Origin: Crambe crambe
Taxonomy: Eukaryota; Porifera; Demospongiae; Poecilosclerida; Crambeidae
Direction: 5' to 3'
DNA: 64,000 bases
Assembly: GCA_963924555.1 (NCBI GenBank)
Contig: OZ004598.1
Coordinates: 806,001 to 870,000, forward strand
Made by a program: the position numbers and the translations under genes. The notes under the pieces are model-generated. The model ran no database searches and was not told the DNA's origin. It was given only the letters and a program-made list of their open reading frames with translations. Below are positions 45,821 through 58,528 of the stretch, one piece after another. Numbering within the stretch: the stretch's first letter is position 1; each line of letters opens with the position of its first letter.

Positions 45821-48800
45821 CTAAATGACATCATTGGTAGAAACACTTGTGGACTCTTTGACCCCACGTAGTCTATTTCTCAACACTTGGAAGTCGATCA
45901 CAAACAGGAAATTAACCATTGGTGCCAGTAATAGCAACATGTAGGATAGCATGGATGGAACAGCTGAAGTATAACTTTCAAATCCCCTCCTATCACAAGG
46001 ATTAGCAGGGTCATGTCCACTGGCCTCACACGTGAAGTAGTTCAGGAGCTCTTTCTGTAAAGGTGCTGCATTTCTTTGTGCTATTGAAAACACTATGAAG
46101 CCGACAACTTCGAGAGCGAAATAATAAGCAAATTGAACTAGAAGTTTCTTTTCAGCAGTGCCAAACTTGTACGCTTTTTTCGACTTCTTCATCTTGACCA
46201 ATCTCTGTTGCTGCAAGTGATCAACACATAGAGCATCAGATTAATGAAGCATCACCAAAAATGTTATGAGACTGTGTAAAGATATGGAACTGCGAGGTGG
46301 TGCTGTCACCTGGTATCCCGTTAGCTAACATACAAATTTTCCTCCTTGTCCCCTCCCTTTATGAATCCAACCAGATGTCGCTCCTTTTTTCTATCCTAGT
46401 TGCAACACTGATTACTGTCTTAATTAGCTACATTATCCCCTTACCCAAATAAATGTTCCTCCTTGTCCCCTCCCAGATGTCCTTGCCTACCCTTACAAAT
46501 TCCCAGATATCTTTACCTCTTCCTTGGATAGCACTGGTTACATGTGATAATTAGCTACATTATCCCCTTACCCGATGAATGAGCCATATGGACAAGATCA
46601 GCATGGTTGCTCCCACTTGAACCAGCAGAATACTTGGGAGAATGAGCGAGTAGAAGGCGACGTTTGGATTTAGTCCATTGCACAAAATCGGAGGAAAGGT
46701 GACCAAACCAAAGCCTAACTTCCCTATCACACCTGCATGTGGAAATGTAGGTTCACTGTATGTATAATGCATTGAAACCACTCAATGTGGACACTTGGAG
46801 GACCAGAAGGTGTCCTTATTTCAGGGCTGAATTAATTATACATGAAGGAATATCTGATCTATGGACACATTGTAACAGCCACATAATTACGTAGCTATGT
46901 GGAACACTATTAGCTACATACAGCTACATGGCTAAGGATGAAAGGATGAAGGAAAAAAAGGAAAGGATGAAAGGAAAAAAGGATGAAAGGAAAAAAGGAT
47001 GAAAGGAAAAAAGGATGAAAGGAAAAAAAGGATGAAAGGAAAAAAAAAAGGATGAAGGGATATCAATGCATACACTATTAGCAAGAGCATGCAGCCACAT
47101 ATATGGCTAAAGATGAAAGGATGAAGGGGTGTCGATGCCCACACAATTACGAAGAGCAGCCACATACATGACTAAAGATCAAGGGATCTCTGCTCAATGG
47201 ATATTAGCTATAAGTGAAAAAGAAGACTCATGATCGGGTTTAGCCAGATCTCCTTTAGTTGTAATGTTCTTAATCAAAAATAGCTATAATAGGTGAATGG
47301 ATCAGGGGATGGGTGGAGCCCAGGGGCATAACTAGGTATCATGATCGACTTCTTTGCTTATTAAATTTTGATAGCTACCACAGCAGCTAACTTACCAGGG
47401 TTTGCACTGTGCTCTGCCATGGCCGCTATGACAGGCACCAGTGGAAATAAGAGACCTGCTGCCACACAAGCCACATGGATATAGACAATTTTCTTGGACT
47501 TCCTGAGGCGACGAGTCCAGTAGGGGAATTGGATGCTCAGGAAGAGAGCAATGGCATGAAGCACCCACCAAATGTTGATCTGCATTGCACTGTAGAAGAC
47601 CACGACACCTGTAACACGAAAGGCAATGAATCTTATCCAGGGCATAATAATAATAATTATTAGGTATACATTATGTATTGAAGAGTCACATGGGTTTGAA
47701 AGCCTTATTTAAAAGGTAAGACGTTTCCCCATTTGTGGGATGATTAGCAGCTACATGTAGTAATCATCAGATGAGACACAAGACACAAGTCACATGAACA
47801 TGCAGTGATATTGTGAGCATACAGACATGGTCTTCTACATGCCAGTAATAAGAAGATAGTGTCGAAATGCACCATGAAATACCTCACTGCTACACCCAAA
47901 GTACATAGCTTCTAGAATAGACATGACTGCTGCAGGTGCATGCACAAAGTGTATAGCAGCTCCTAGTCTAGAACACACAACTGCTGCATGCATGCTTACA
48001 CAAAGTAAAGTCTATAGAACAGCATGCATGCGTGCATAAAGTGTAGCAGCTCCTAGTCCAGTAAGAACACAATCATGACTGAACATCCATCTCCTTCATG
48101 CTTGCATGCACAACTAATTTCCTCACTGCATGGCAATATGACCATTATCTGATATTGATAGTCTAACATATGAATTGACTGCATATGAAGTAACCATGTG
48201 GTTGTGCACGGTTGTAGGAAACCATGACGAAGCTTTACAGTTTAATCTGAAGGAACACATCCACATGTCATAGGCTAGACACTACAATGTCATAACCATG
48301 CAATATGGTTAATAGGAACCATACAATATGGTTAATAGGAACCATGATAAAGTAATACGAAGGAACACATGTCATGTACAGTATTGTATAGACAAGACAC
48401 TATGTAGCTATCTACATGATATGAATCAGGGGAGTAATAACTACGACTGGATTAGAAGGAATCCCCTTCTATATGGCAAGCAGCTTCATGTAGGAACACA
48501 GGCCATTGACACACACAGAACTAATACTCTTCCTTTATGGTAATCCACACATGCAGTGGGTATTATTTAGTTGATAACAGTTTAGCTGGAGACAGACACC
48601 TTCTTTCCTTGTCTAGTAGAGCTTCCCATAGCAAAATAATTATGCCAATTTTGATTTCCTTGGGCTGGGCTGCCACACTGTTCGTAAACAGAGGAAGTTA
48701 GTATCATAGCCCACACATGAAGAATTTCTATCCTGTTTTGCTACGTGATCCAATTCCCCCGCAAGCAAATAAGTTCTTACTTTCATATTTTTGTCTTAGT

Positions 48801-48827
48801 GTAATAATTAGCATAGAATATGAAATC

Positions 48828-48865
<38 letters not shown>

Positions 48866-51800
48866 CTGTTAATTAAGAAAGATAGCTAGCTCACCTGCAA
48901 TCACACAGAATGGTGTTGCATTGCTGATGGCACTTATAAGACTCGTTGTGTGGCAGTACAGACCCCTTCTGTCGAAATAATTTATGAAGAAAAACGAAAC
49001 TGCAGAAATTGAATTACAATCTTGAGACTTCCTCTATACACAATTGTTACTGACTAATCCATTGTTGGCCCAATTCAGTAGTGTGTGGTCAAGATTCATT
49101 CATTGGTCTTCAAAAAGGTAACTATAGGTTTCTATTGCTCATCGATTCAATTAGATATGAGATGGCAAAGGTGAGAAAGTTGTCCGATGGGGACAGTGAT
49201 ACTATTAGCTACTTTTTAAAGGTCATGGTACATATGTCCAGGTCAGGCATTCATAGTACCATCAATAGCTGTACTTATCTATTATTATAGCTAATTAAGA
49301 TCTTACTCAGAATGAGAAGAATGATGGTTTCATAAATGACAAACACAGAAGGGAATGTAAACCTGCAGAGAGTATATCATCATAATTTCAACAATACTAA
49401 TAACCTTCATGTTATATTAAGCTGAGTAGCTATAGTGAGTGGGATACTATACAGTGTAACCCGATAAAAGACCCTCCTGGGCCCCTTTCCCATAGCATTA
49501 TACATTTTATAACCTCCAAGAAAAGAATGCTAATTTGGAATAGCATTAGTACATTTTAACCTCCAAGAAAAGATAAAGTGGCTGATCCCAAAGTGTCTGT
49601 TTACTTGGAGGTTACGCTGTAATGGGCTATAGTGAAGTAGGAAGCCATATAGAGTACAATAGTAATGTTTATATGTACACGTACTATGTAGAGTGACTAT
49701 GATAAAGGTGCATGCTTTTATCCTTTGAAGCCCAAGTATCATGCAATAATAGTTCATCAGTGATGTGAAAACACAACGAAGCTTCTGCCAGGAATCTCAC
49801 GTTACAAAGCATAATCCAATGGAAATGTAATTATAAGGCCTTGCATGTTATAATCTCCTTGGGAAACTGTCCAGTGTGTGTGTACTTTTGTTAGCTGTGA
49901 CAGTTATAAATTGCTGTAATAAAGTCATTGTAGCTAGCATAATATTAGCTATGTGATAAGGAGATGTATCACTCTTTTCACTGCATTTCTGTCTCCATGT
50001 ATATGTAAGCTATTCATAGCTTGATCTACACAATCATTATGCTTTAAGATTAACTCCTTAATTGGATAACAATTCTTAAATAGCTAACTCAAATAACTTA
50101 TTATCATTCAAATCCAGCTAGCCCTTACATGTGGCCTCAGGAATATTCTGTGGCCTGCTTAATGCACTCCATGAAGTACATGGACACATGCTTCTTATGT
50201 GGCTATGTCATCAGAAAACTAAACTTTCTGGTCTCCAAAATGTCCGGGCTTAGTAGTCAATATTATTGGACTTCCATGCACTCACACTTTCTTGAAGCGT
50301 AAGCCACAGATGACGATGACCCCCACAGCACTGATCCCACCAATGACCATACTCAGTATCACGATCACATCCAGACCCACAGAAGCGGCCTTGGGGAGCA
50401 AGTGCCACGAGGGACAGTGTGGTAAACAGCTGTTACTCTCACAGTAGAAGCCTTCTCGACACTTGATCGTACATGTAGTTGTATTCTGTGGTCTACCTGC
50501 AAGTTGTAAACTTTGATTGTTGGCCTCTGAAATAGAATCCATGATGGATTATGGAAGAAGCCTCAGAGGCTAATAACAAGGAAATTATGGTCTGAAGTGA
50601 GTGTTGTTGGACCAGGGGGATAACAACAACAACAACAACAACTAAAATTGATCAGTTAAAAATGATCATAAAAACTACATACAGAAGTTTAAAGACTTCT
50701 CATTTCAAGAGCTAGCTAACACGGGCCAATACTTAATATTTTGGACCACGATAATCCCTTGTACACTATACTGGATATGCTGTACTAGACATAATAGCTA
50801 TATATAGCTGTTGGCTATGTGTAATTTAACACTTAAAAGAAATTGTACCTCAGCACCCTTTCAAGGACTCCATGCCACACAAAACCAAAGACAATTACTA
50901 TGAAACCACAACTTGGCAGTGGGTCCAAAAAATAATACCTCACATGATTATTATGATGCTCAAGAGCGCCATTTCTTGGTCACCATAATGCATATGGTGA
51001 CAATGCATGATACAACACTTGAGTGCCATTCAGGGCTAGATGAGTCAGCAGGTGAGTCGTTACACACTCCTTAGTGGAAGTGCCCATTTTTGCATTTTAT
51101 AATAGTATATAGCTAGGCCTGAACACATGACTATTGGGATGCTCATAGGGAAGAAATGGTTGGTTAAGCCCACCTCTGGAATCACTCACCACCATGCATG
51201 ACTCACCTGTTGTTGTGTTGAGGTTTTTCTCTCTGTTAGAACACATTTCAGAACTTCTTTCTGGAAGAAGAGTGCAGTCGACTGGCAGTTGCAGTCCATT
51301 CATCTGGGCTAGTTCCCATTCCATCTGGCATACTCCAGTACTGATATCTAAACACTCCCTCCGCGTGGGGAGGTAATGTGCCCCATTCTCATCACACACA
51401 CCTCCAAATAAGGAGAGACAGAGGAGCGGCACAGCAGCTGCCACACACCCTGGACTTCCAAAAGCTTTCAAACCTCTGATGAACTGCTGAGCTTGCACTG
51501 AAGTATCGGCAAGGACCAGAAGGTCAGTGGAGTTCTCAGAGGAGCACTCAATCAGCGAGAGGAGCTCTTCTCTACAAATATTTCCCGAGTAAGGGATGGC
51601 CGACATGCAACGATTATTGGTTTGCAGAGAATTAGTAGTAGTCATGTTGTTCTGTATTACCACATCATTTGAAGACAATTTCTGTAAAGATAATAAATAT
51701 GCATGTAGCTATGGAATATATGCTACAAAATAAGCTGTCAAAATACTATGCTAAACCTTCCCTCTATAAAAATCTACACTGCCTCCCTTACCATGTCCAC

Positions 51801-52064
51801 AGGTATGTAGAAGAAAATGATGGGCAAGAATAAAGCTGTCCACACAATAACTAAGGCAATGATTAAAATAGCAACTTCCAGTCTTAGCCACTTGTCGTGA
51901 TTCTCTCCTGACACTACCGGAGCTATTGTTAGAGATGAGTTCTTCCGAATGGAGTCTTGATTGACGTCGCTCAGAGGGACCCTTTTAACTCTATTATCAG
52001 CTGTCAAAGAAGGGTCGCTTCTTTCCACTGGAAGGCCTTGACTGGATTCGTTATTTGCAGTCAT
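45821..52064 (-). CDS. Frizzled-like receptor B with CRD, 8 exons
   Basis: Predicted 637-residue paralogue of receptor A. Exons in order: 52064-51792, 51681-51207, 50526-50286, 49362-49307, 48999-48895, 47608-47396, 46732-46572, 46210-45821. It begins with a 65-residue cytosolic-type tail and a membrane anchor ending LPIIFFYIP. Exon 2 is a CRD almost identical to that of A (REELLSLIECSSEN, CVAAAVPLLCLSLFGGVC), while the membrane exons are much more diverged. Family marks are FTFPSVFVIY after TM1, INIWWVLH in TM3 and FPPILCNG before TM5. The exon that is single in A, C and D is split here by an extra phase-1 intron (47395-46733) after AEHSANPG. The C-terminus ends NDVI, a possible but unproven PDZ-type end. 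It is divergent from the VioB-like gene with a short shared upstream region. Confidence 0.87.
46935..47135. repeat. Minisatellite (GGATGAAAGGAAAAAA)n in receptor B
   Basis: About eight copies of a 15-18-bp purine-rich unit at 46937-47058, then two more degenerate ATGAAAGGATGAAGG blocks. It is intronic, in the extra intron of receptor B. Confidence 0.85.
48829..48866. repeat. (CAA)n microsatellite
   Basis: About twelve CAA repeats in receptor B intron 5. Similar short (CAA)n tracts lie at about 50618-50642 and 53635-53664. Confidence 0.9.
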
Positions 52065-52211
52065 GATTGAAGTCCTCGACTGGTGATGACTTCACACAGC
52101 TGATGTCTTTTATTGCTCCAAAAATTGCGCATGCTTTATTACGACTTACAAAATGCGCATGCTCAGTACCAGTCAGCTAGCATGCAGCTTCTAGATGTAC
52201 GGTGAAAACGG
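52065..52211. promoter_or_regulatory. Shared upstream region of receptor B and the VioB-like gene
   Basis: Divergent arrangement. Receptor B starts at 52064 (minus), and a probable leader exon of the VioB-like gene ends at the donor AACG|GTAAGC (exon end 52211, plus). Two TGCGCATGC cores lie at 52126-52134 and 52154-52162; the second continues TCAGTACC, close to the D/A copy at 39613. Use as a two-way promoter is inferred. Confidence 0.5.
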
Positions 52212-52337
52212 TAAGCAATATCCAGAGGCAGGCTGCCCAGACAGCAGCTGTCATAGAACTAGCTAAGTATCTTAATTATTATGAGGTGGAAGTAAATTTG
52301 AATTCTTTTGGCTTGCAGTTCACTGAGAGCACCCCAG

Positions 52338-53632
52338 ATGGCCACCTACCACTGTTTCATTGCTGTCTGCACCGCAATCATTTGGTGAGCAAGCTAATAG
52401 CTATTAGTAAGGTGAAGTGCATTACATTGACTACAGCAAGAAGCTTTTTGCTGTGAAGATACAAAGCAGAATTAAAATACTTTAATAGCTAGGTAGCTAG
52501 CTATAGCTAGCTATACCCTGGTTTGCACAGCTCTGTCATTGTCTGTACTTTGTAGAACATTTATCTTGCATCAGACAGGAATAGGTGGTAGCCTTGAAGA
52601 ATTTGTGATTTGGAAGCAATAAAATGCTTTTAAAACCCTATTGTTCTTAGCCACTAGCTATTCCAGAGCCACTGCCTACATATCTCTGCCTTGTACAGTA
52701 GAGAATTTTAGCTATAAGTAGTGGTTAGATATTATGTATACCAACAGCTTAATTCCAACCACCATCAAGTGGGCGCAGTAGTCCAAAAAAGGGTGCGGTT
52801 AATCAAAAGTGGGCATGGCCAGGCAAAAATATTTCCACGCGCAAGCGTGCGGAGACTTTGTGAACCCCCCTCAATCAAACGCCACTGAACTTTCAGTGTG
52901 CTATAGCTATAGCTAGCTAATTATGCAGTACATTCTATTTGCAAAGGTCACACCAACTTTTATCTATTGGACATGTTCACATTGTCCAATTCAGAATACA
53001 AATTATATAGCCACACCAGATTTAAATCAAAAGCTACATACGTAGCTACTGACACAATAGCTAGCTAAGTGCTGTATGCTAGTGGTAACTATGCCAATAG
53101 CTAGCCATGACACTAGATGGTAGAACTCCTTAGCTCTGGCTACAGGCATACATAAAATTGTGTAATCTATCTGATTCTGTGGAAAATGACCTCTTGTCTT
53201 GATCTAGTTACTTTATTGTGTCATCTGCACACACACATATCAGCAAGGCTAGCTATATACACTGCACTGCACTGTGGGAAAAAAAACAAAAAAACTACAG
53301 CAGATTGCAGAGCAGATTGCAGTGATCTTGCAATACAAATCCAGAACAGCAAAACCAAAATTTACATAGCCTCCTTTCAAGTAGCCCAACTCCAAAGCCA
53401 TTTGAAAGGAGACTATGTAAACTTTGGTTTTGCTGTTCTGGATTTCATGTTGCAAGATCACTGCAATTTGCTGTACTTAGAGAAGCATGATAACTGTCTA
53501 GCTGGCATTAGTGCCTACATGGTTGAACATCACTGCCCTGCACTCATGACTTTGTAGTGACAGTTTCTCTCTGGTTTCACCATACCCCATAGTTGGAAAT
53601 ATTTATGGGGTTAAATCTTTGTGCACACCAAA

Positions 53633-53665
<33 letters not shown>

Positions 53666-56600
53666 ACAAGGGAATTGCACTAAGTCTTCAAAAAACCGAA
53701 TTTTCTCCCTCAGAATTTTCCCATACAATTGCATAGTTATATAATTATAATGCACTATTATCACTAAGACACAATAATTATCTATAGCCTGCAGCCATCT
53801 TGGTGCTCCTATCTTGGCTATCCCCGAATCCACTTTGCCGGCCAATTTCGAGGGAATAGTGGCACCAGGAACAACGACCGTTGCAACTACCACATGGATA
53901 AGGAACTGAACCCTGACCTCAATAGTGTGGACTGGGGATTCAACGGGACCAATGAATTCGAGTTCTTCAACACGTATATCAGCTCAGTTGTTTACCAGGA
54001 TGGCAGTAGTTCTGTTGAAGATCCAGTTGTTGGCAGACACATCATTGGCAATCTTGAACGTCCTTTTGCAAAGCTGACTGACCTTGACACCGACTGTCAG
54101 GATCATTCCACCATATATGGTCTTAAGTTTGGCATCAAGTGGAGTGAGGATTTTCCTGATGACGACACAGATATTGCTTTTTATGGTAACTGGACCCGAA
54201 GCATCGTTGCTCAAAGCATGTGGCCAAGGCTCAAGTGTTACAATAATGAATCACATGGGAGTGAGCTTTACCAGGGTTCGTTTGCCCTAGGAGCACAGTC
54301 TACAACCAAGATTAAAGACATACTCTGGAAGAACTTGGGAGGTTCATTAGCATTGTCACAGCTACAAATTGCCGTTGGTGATGATGAAGATTTAGTTGTG
54401 AGAATTACTTTCCATTACTACACCAGGAATTATCCCTCTTACGTGGCTTATAATGCAACTCTGGGTTATGTCATTGGAGTCATCGGTGTTCCCAGTGACT
54501 CTGACACGCTGAATGTTCCCGGCGAACGAGAAATGACTGCAACTGGCCAAGTGCCACATGGACTCTCATTCGAGAGCTGCGATCTTTGCCATGATGAGGA
54601 ACTTAGTGAATATGGTCCATGGATGTACACTGCACCCTTAGAAGTCGATGAAACGAATAATGAAGTCCATGTCGACCTAAGTAACTCAATTCCTTCCGAT
54701 CTACACAATAACTTACGTGATATTGGCACTCTTCGACTTGGAATTTTGTGGAATTCAGACTCTTGTGTCCAGCTACTTGGAGAGGAGACTGGCATTCCTT
54801 ACACAAATAACAATGCTCTCCCCATCACTAGTGGAATATATACAATTCCTATAGATCCCTCGCTGATAGATGCAGTAGCAAACAACCCTCTTGTCATTGT
54901 TCAAGAATTGGATGATGAAACTGGTACTGCTACGATATGTGGTGAGGAATTTTTTTCCACCGAAAATTCACACTCAGTCCAGATTCTCCTCCAGGAGGCA
55001 ACATACTTCATCCGTCCATATGATTATTATGTCGATCGCTTAGAAAAGAGCAGTCCTCCTTCTTTCCAGACTCTGTATGTAACTAGATTTGGAGAACCAG
55101 TACCCAATATGACTGTGAACGTTCGTCACAAAAATCAAGTCTTGCCTGCTAATGGAGTTAAGCCTAAAGACTGGAATCTTGTGACCAATCAGGACGGTTT
55201 TGCAAAGTTTGAATTCAAAGTGCACGATGTGATCCCTCCGAAACGAGAATATGCTTCACCTCCATGTCCGCCAGATACAGAGACAGTTCTACCTATTGAT
55301 GGTCAAGTCTACTATTTTGAATTTTGTGTTATGGATGGAGATGGGTGCAATGATGACTCTGACTATTCTCCATACACAATCGTGTTTCTAGCCTTCTCTG
55401 AAATATCCAACACCCCCCCATACACATGGATTGATGACGTGGGGCCTATTCTATCACAGTTTGCACGTTTGAGTCCAATCATGAACACGATTCTCAACAT
55501 GAGCAGTTACAACGATACAACTAAGTCACATAATCTCAATCTTATGAATCTCACACTTAGACTGGACTTTGAAGACCCTTCGTATATGCCTACCACTCGA
55601 GATCTCTCTCCAGCAAAGAGGAACATGATACTTGAATGGCTGGAAGATCCAATTTACTCGCAAGATTCAAGTGTTCCTGAAGAGATCCCACAATGTATGC
55701 CACCTCAAACATTTTCTGATCGGGTTCCAGAATATTTCGTGACTCCTAGGTGTGAAAAAAAGGCCCTAAAGTTTAAAGATGGACCTGATGAACTTGAACC
55801 TTACTTCAAAGAGATTTTTCATGTCAAAGCTCAAACTTTTGACGAGTACATCCGTAACAGACCACTTTTCAAGGCAGTGTTGAAGGAAAAGAGTGATATC
55901 TGTACTCGAGACAATATAGCCACACAACTCCAAACTGCTATCCAGCTAGAATGGGGGACCATCCCTGTTTATCTCACCTCTCTCTACTCCATCATCGAGG
56001 GATGCAATACTGAAATCTATGAGCTGATTCGCAGCGTGATTATGCAGGAAATGCTCCACATGACATTGGCTGCCAACATGCTCATTGGCATGAATGGATC
56101 GCCAGTGATTGATGACGCTAGCGTCACACCTTCATATCCGACAAAGCTTCCTGGAGGAGTCTTGCCTGAACTCACGGTTAACTTGGAGAAGTTGTCACTT
56201 GCTCACGTCCACAATGTATTCATGGGTATTGAAGTGCCTCAGGTGACACTAGTAGGTGGTCCAATATACGATGATGACTTGTTCACAATAGGAGCATTTT
56301 ATGACGAGATTTCCACATGCATTAAACACCTAGTGAACCAAGGTACTGAAATCTTTAATACCTCGACGGTAGATGAACAAGTTAATTGGCCTTGGGATCC
56401 AACCAGTAAAATTGGTTACATTGATCCTATCACCGACTCCGAGTCAGCACTGAATGCTATAGATCTGATTACGTCACAGGGTGAGGGGTCAACACTACTG
56501 AATCCGAATGACATTGAAAATGACACACTTGGCCATTTCTTTAAATTTGAGGAGATAGTTTGTCAGAAACATTTGGTGAAGATAAATGAACTCCAGTATG

Positions 56601-56923
56601 CTTATTCAGGAGATCCAATACCTTTCGATCCTAATGGTGTTTGGCCCATGCGTCCTAACCCAACTTTAGCTAATGTACTTCCTGGTACTAACTGCTTCAC
56701 AGAATCGAAAGCATTTCATACGACATATCGTGCATTCCTTCAAAAGCTTCATGAAGTTTTTAATGGCAGTCCAGACGAAATTTTCGCAGCCGTGAAGCTG
56801 ATGGAGTCTCTTCAGGTTCATGCTAAGAGACTGATGTGGACCAAGTACCTCCCAAATTCCTCCGATGAGTCCACATGTGGACCAGTCTGGGAATACGATT
56901 GGCCCATACTTCACTGCAAGTAA
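52338..56923 (+). CDS. Secreted VioB-like ferritin-domain protein, 2 coding exons
   Basis: Predicted 1060-residue member of the VioB/RebD/StaD-like family, whose bacterial members couple amino-acid-derived imines in violacein and indolocarbazole synthesis. Coding exon 1 (52338-52384) gives MATYHCFIAVCTAII, a likely signal peptide. It ends in phase 2, matching the acceptor TCTATAG at 53787. Coding exon 2 (53788-56923) is uninterrupted for 3.1 kb. It opens with GYPRIHFAGQFR...NND, the family's N-terminal motif, which lies upstream of the first long-frame ATG (53894) and shows that ATG is not the true start. The ferritin-like part (about residues 720-950) has IQLEWGTIPVYLTSLYSI, MQEMLHMTLAANM, QGEGS and HFFKFEE, giving plausible Glu/His metal ligands. 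Several NxT/S sites fit secretion. The near absence of introns contrasts with its neighbours. Substrate is unknown; exon 1 is inferred from phase alone. Confidence 0.8.
53311..53473. repeat. 70-bp-arm hairpin in the VioB-like gene's intron
   Basis: Left arm 53311-53380 and right arm 53402-53473 are reverse complements with few mismatches and a small gap, including an exact ATCCAGAACAGCAAAACCAAA block. The loop is only about 21 nt. Such a tight, long stem could be a miniature foldback transposon or the source of a small-RNA precursor. The structure is seen; the function is open. Confidence 0.85.
53635..53664. repeat. (CAA)n microsatellite
   Basis: Ten or so CAA repeats about 120 bp before the acceptor of the large VioB-like exon. 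Confidence 0.9.
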
Positions 56924-57288
56924 TGCCTACAAGGTCTTGGAAACTGCTTGAACCTTTGAACCTTAGCTATATCATTACAGTATGTTAGAGAATGCTTACT
57001 ATATATATGTAGTCATAGCCAGTTCCATTGTAAATGTGTCTTTAGTCACTAAAAAGTTGTACAAATTTTTTGTATATAATGTGTGTATCCAACAATGAAT
57101 CTGTATACTTTAGGTAGCTAATGGTAACCAGGTGTCTTAGTTATAGTTATAGGTATCTATCTGCTCATATTGTATGAATATGTTATAAAAATGGCTGTGG
57201 CATATGTGCTAGCTCTATAATACTAGTGCAACTTGCTCTATAATGTCTAATAATGCTTTGTGAGTTTGTATTAAACAAGTGCATGTGA
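56924..57288. other. Convergent gap between the VioB-like gene and receptor C
   Basis: 365 bp of AT-rich sequence between two stop codons; must contain both 3' ends. No canonical AATAAA recognised on either strand and no other feature seen. Confidence 0.5.
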
Positions 57289-58376
57289 TTAGGTTTTTGT
57301 GTTTTTTTCAAACATTGACTTGAACGTCGACTTTAAGTCTTGATAGTTGACTACAAATACGAAATTCACAAGCGGAGAGAGCTCGACTAAGATGAAGGAC
57401 ACAACTGTGGCAGCAGGGTAAGTGAGCTTCTCAAAGTGACTCCGATCGCAAGGCTTGGAGGGGTCATGGCCAGTTTGCTCGCAAGTGAAGTAGGTCATCA
57501 GCTCATAGCTATAACGTTCGGTCTTCCTGTGGAACAGGGAGAAGCCAGTGTATGAGACGACAGCCAAGAGGAAGTAGTAGAGGAACACCAGCAGGAGCTT
57601 CTTCTCCGCAATGCTCACCAATGAGTTGTTCTTGTTTGGTTTTGGTTTAAAGAGTCCATGATGCTAAGAATGGAAATTATGGTATGACTTTACAGTTAGC
57701 ATACGTACATAAAATTAGAATCAGATTTGCACATGATTATGACAGTCCAGTTCTATGTAGTACAATAAAAGACACTCTGAAAGAGGACAAACCTATCAAT
57801 CTAAAGTACCTTTGTATTATACATGTACTCAACACAAGAGGACAGTCTCTCTACAGAGGACTAAAAGGATGGATCTCAAGTGTGTCCATTACTCGGAGGT
57901 AATAGTCCATGAATGCAAAAATAAGTAGCTACCAGTACATGATGGAACAAACCTTGTGGATGCTCCAAATAGCAACGAGAAGAATGGTGATTCCAAAGAC
58001 CATGAGAAGTGTGATTGGAAGAATGAAGGAGTAGAAGACAACATTCTTATTTAAAGTGTAACACAGAAGAGGAGGAAAAGTTGCCAATCCATATCCCAAG
58101 CCATTCGGTGTTCCCTCACTTATGGTGGCAAGTTGGCTGTGTGCTATGGTGGCTAGGACTGGTAAAAGTGGGATGAAAAGACCCATGAGTACTGATGCAA
58201 TGTGAATGTTGCGAATGTGATGGGAGAATTGAAGAGATCTTGAGTGGAATGGGAATTGGATTTTCCAGAAGAGGGCTATGACATGAAAGACCCACCAAAG
58301 GTTTAGCTGTAACATGCAGTAGTAAAGAACTATCCCTGCAGAATAAAACAAATAAACTGATAAAAATAGACACATC

Positions 58377-58429
<53 letters not shown>

Positions 58430-58483
58430 GGCAGACAGACAGACTGGCAGGCAGGCAGGGACAGGCAGACAGACAGACAGACA

Positions 58484-58528
<45 letters not shown>

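Noticed and set aside
53186-53557. 123-codon frame upstream of the VioB-like gene
   Set aside because: Runs through both arms of the hairpin and has no domain; an artefact of the inverted repeat.
53795-53795. Acceptor CCTGCAG at 53794 for the large VioB-like exon
   Set aside because: It would need a phase 0 upstream exon. The only leader-like exon found ends in phase 2 and fits the acceptor at 53787 instead.
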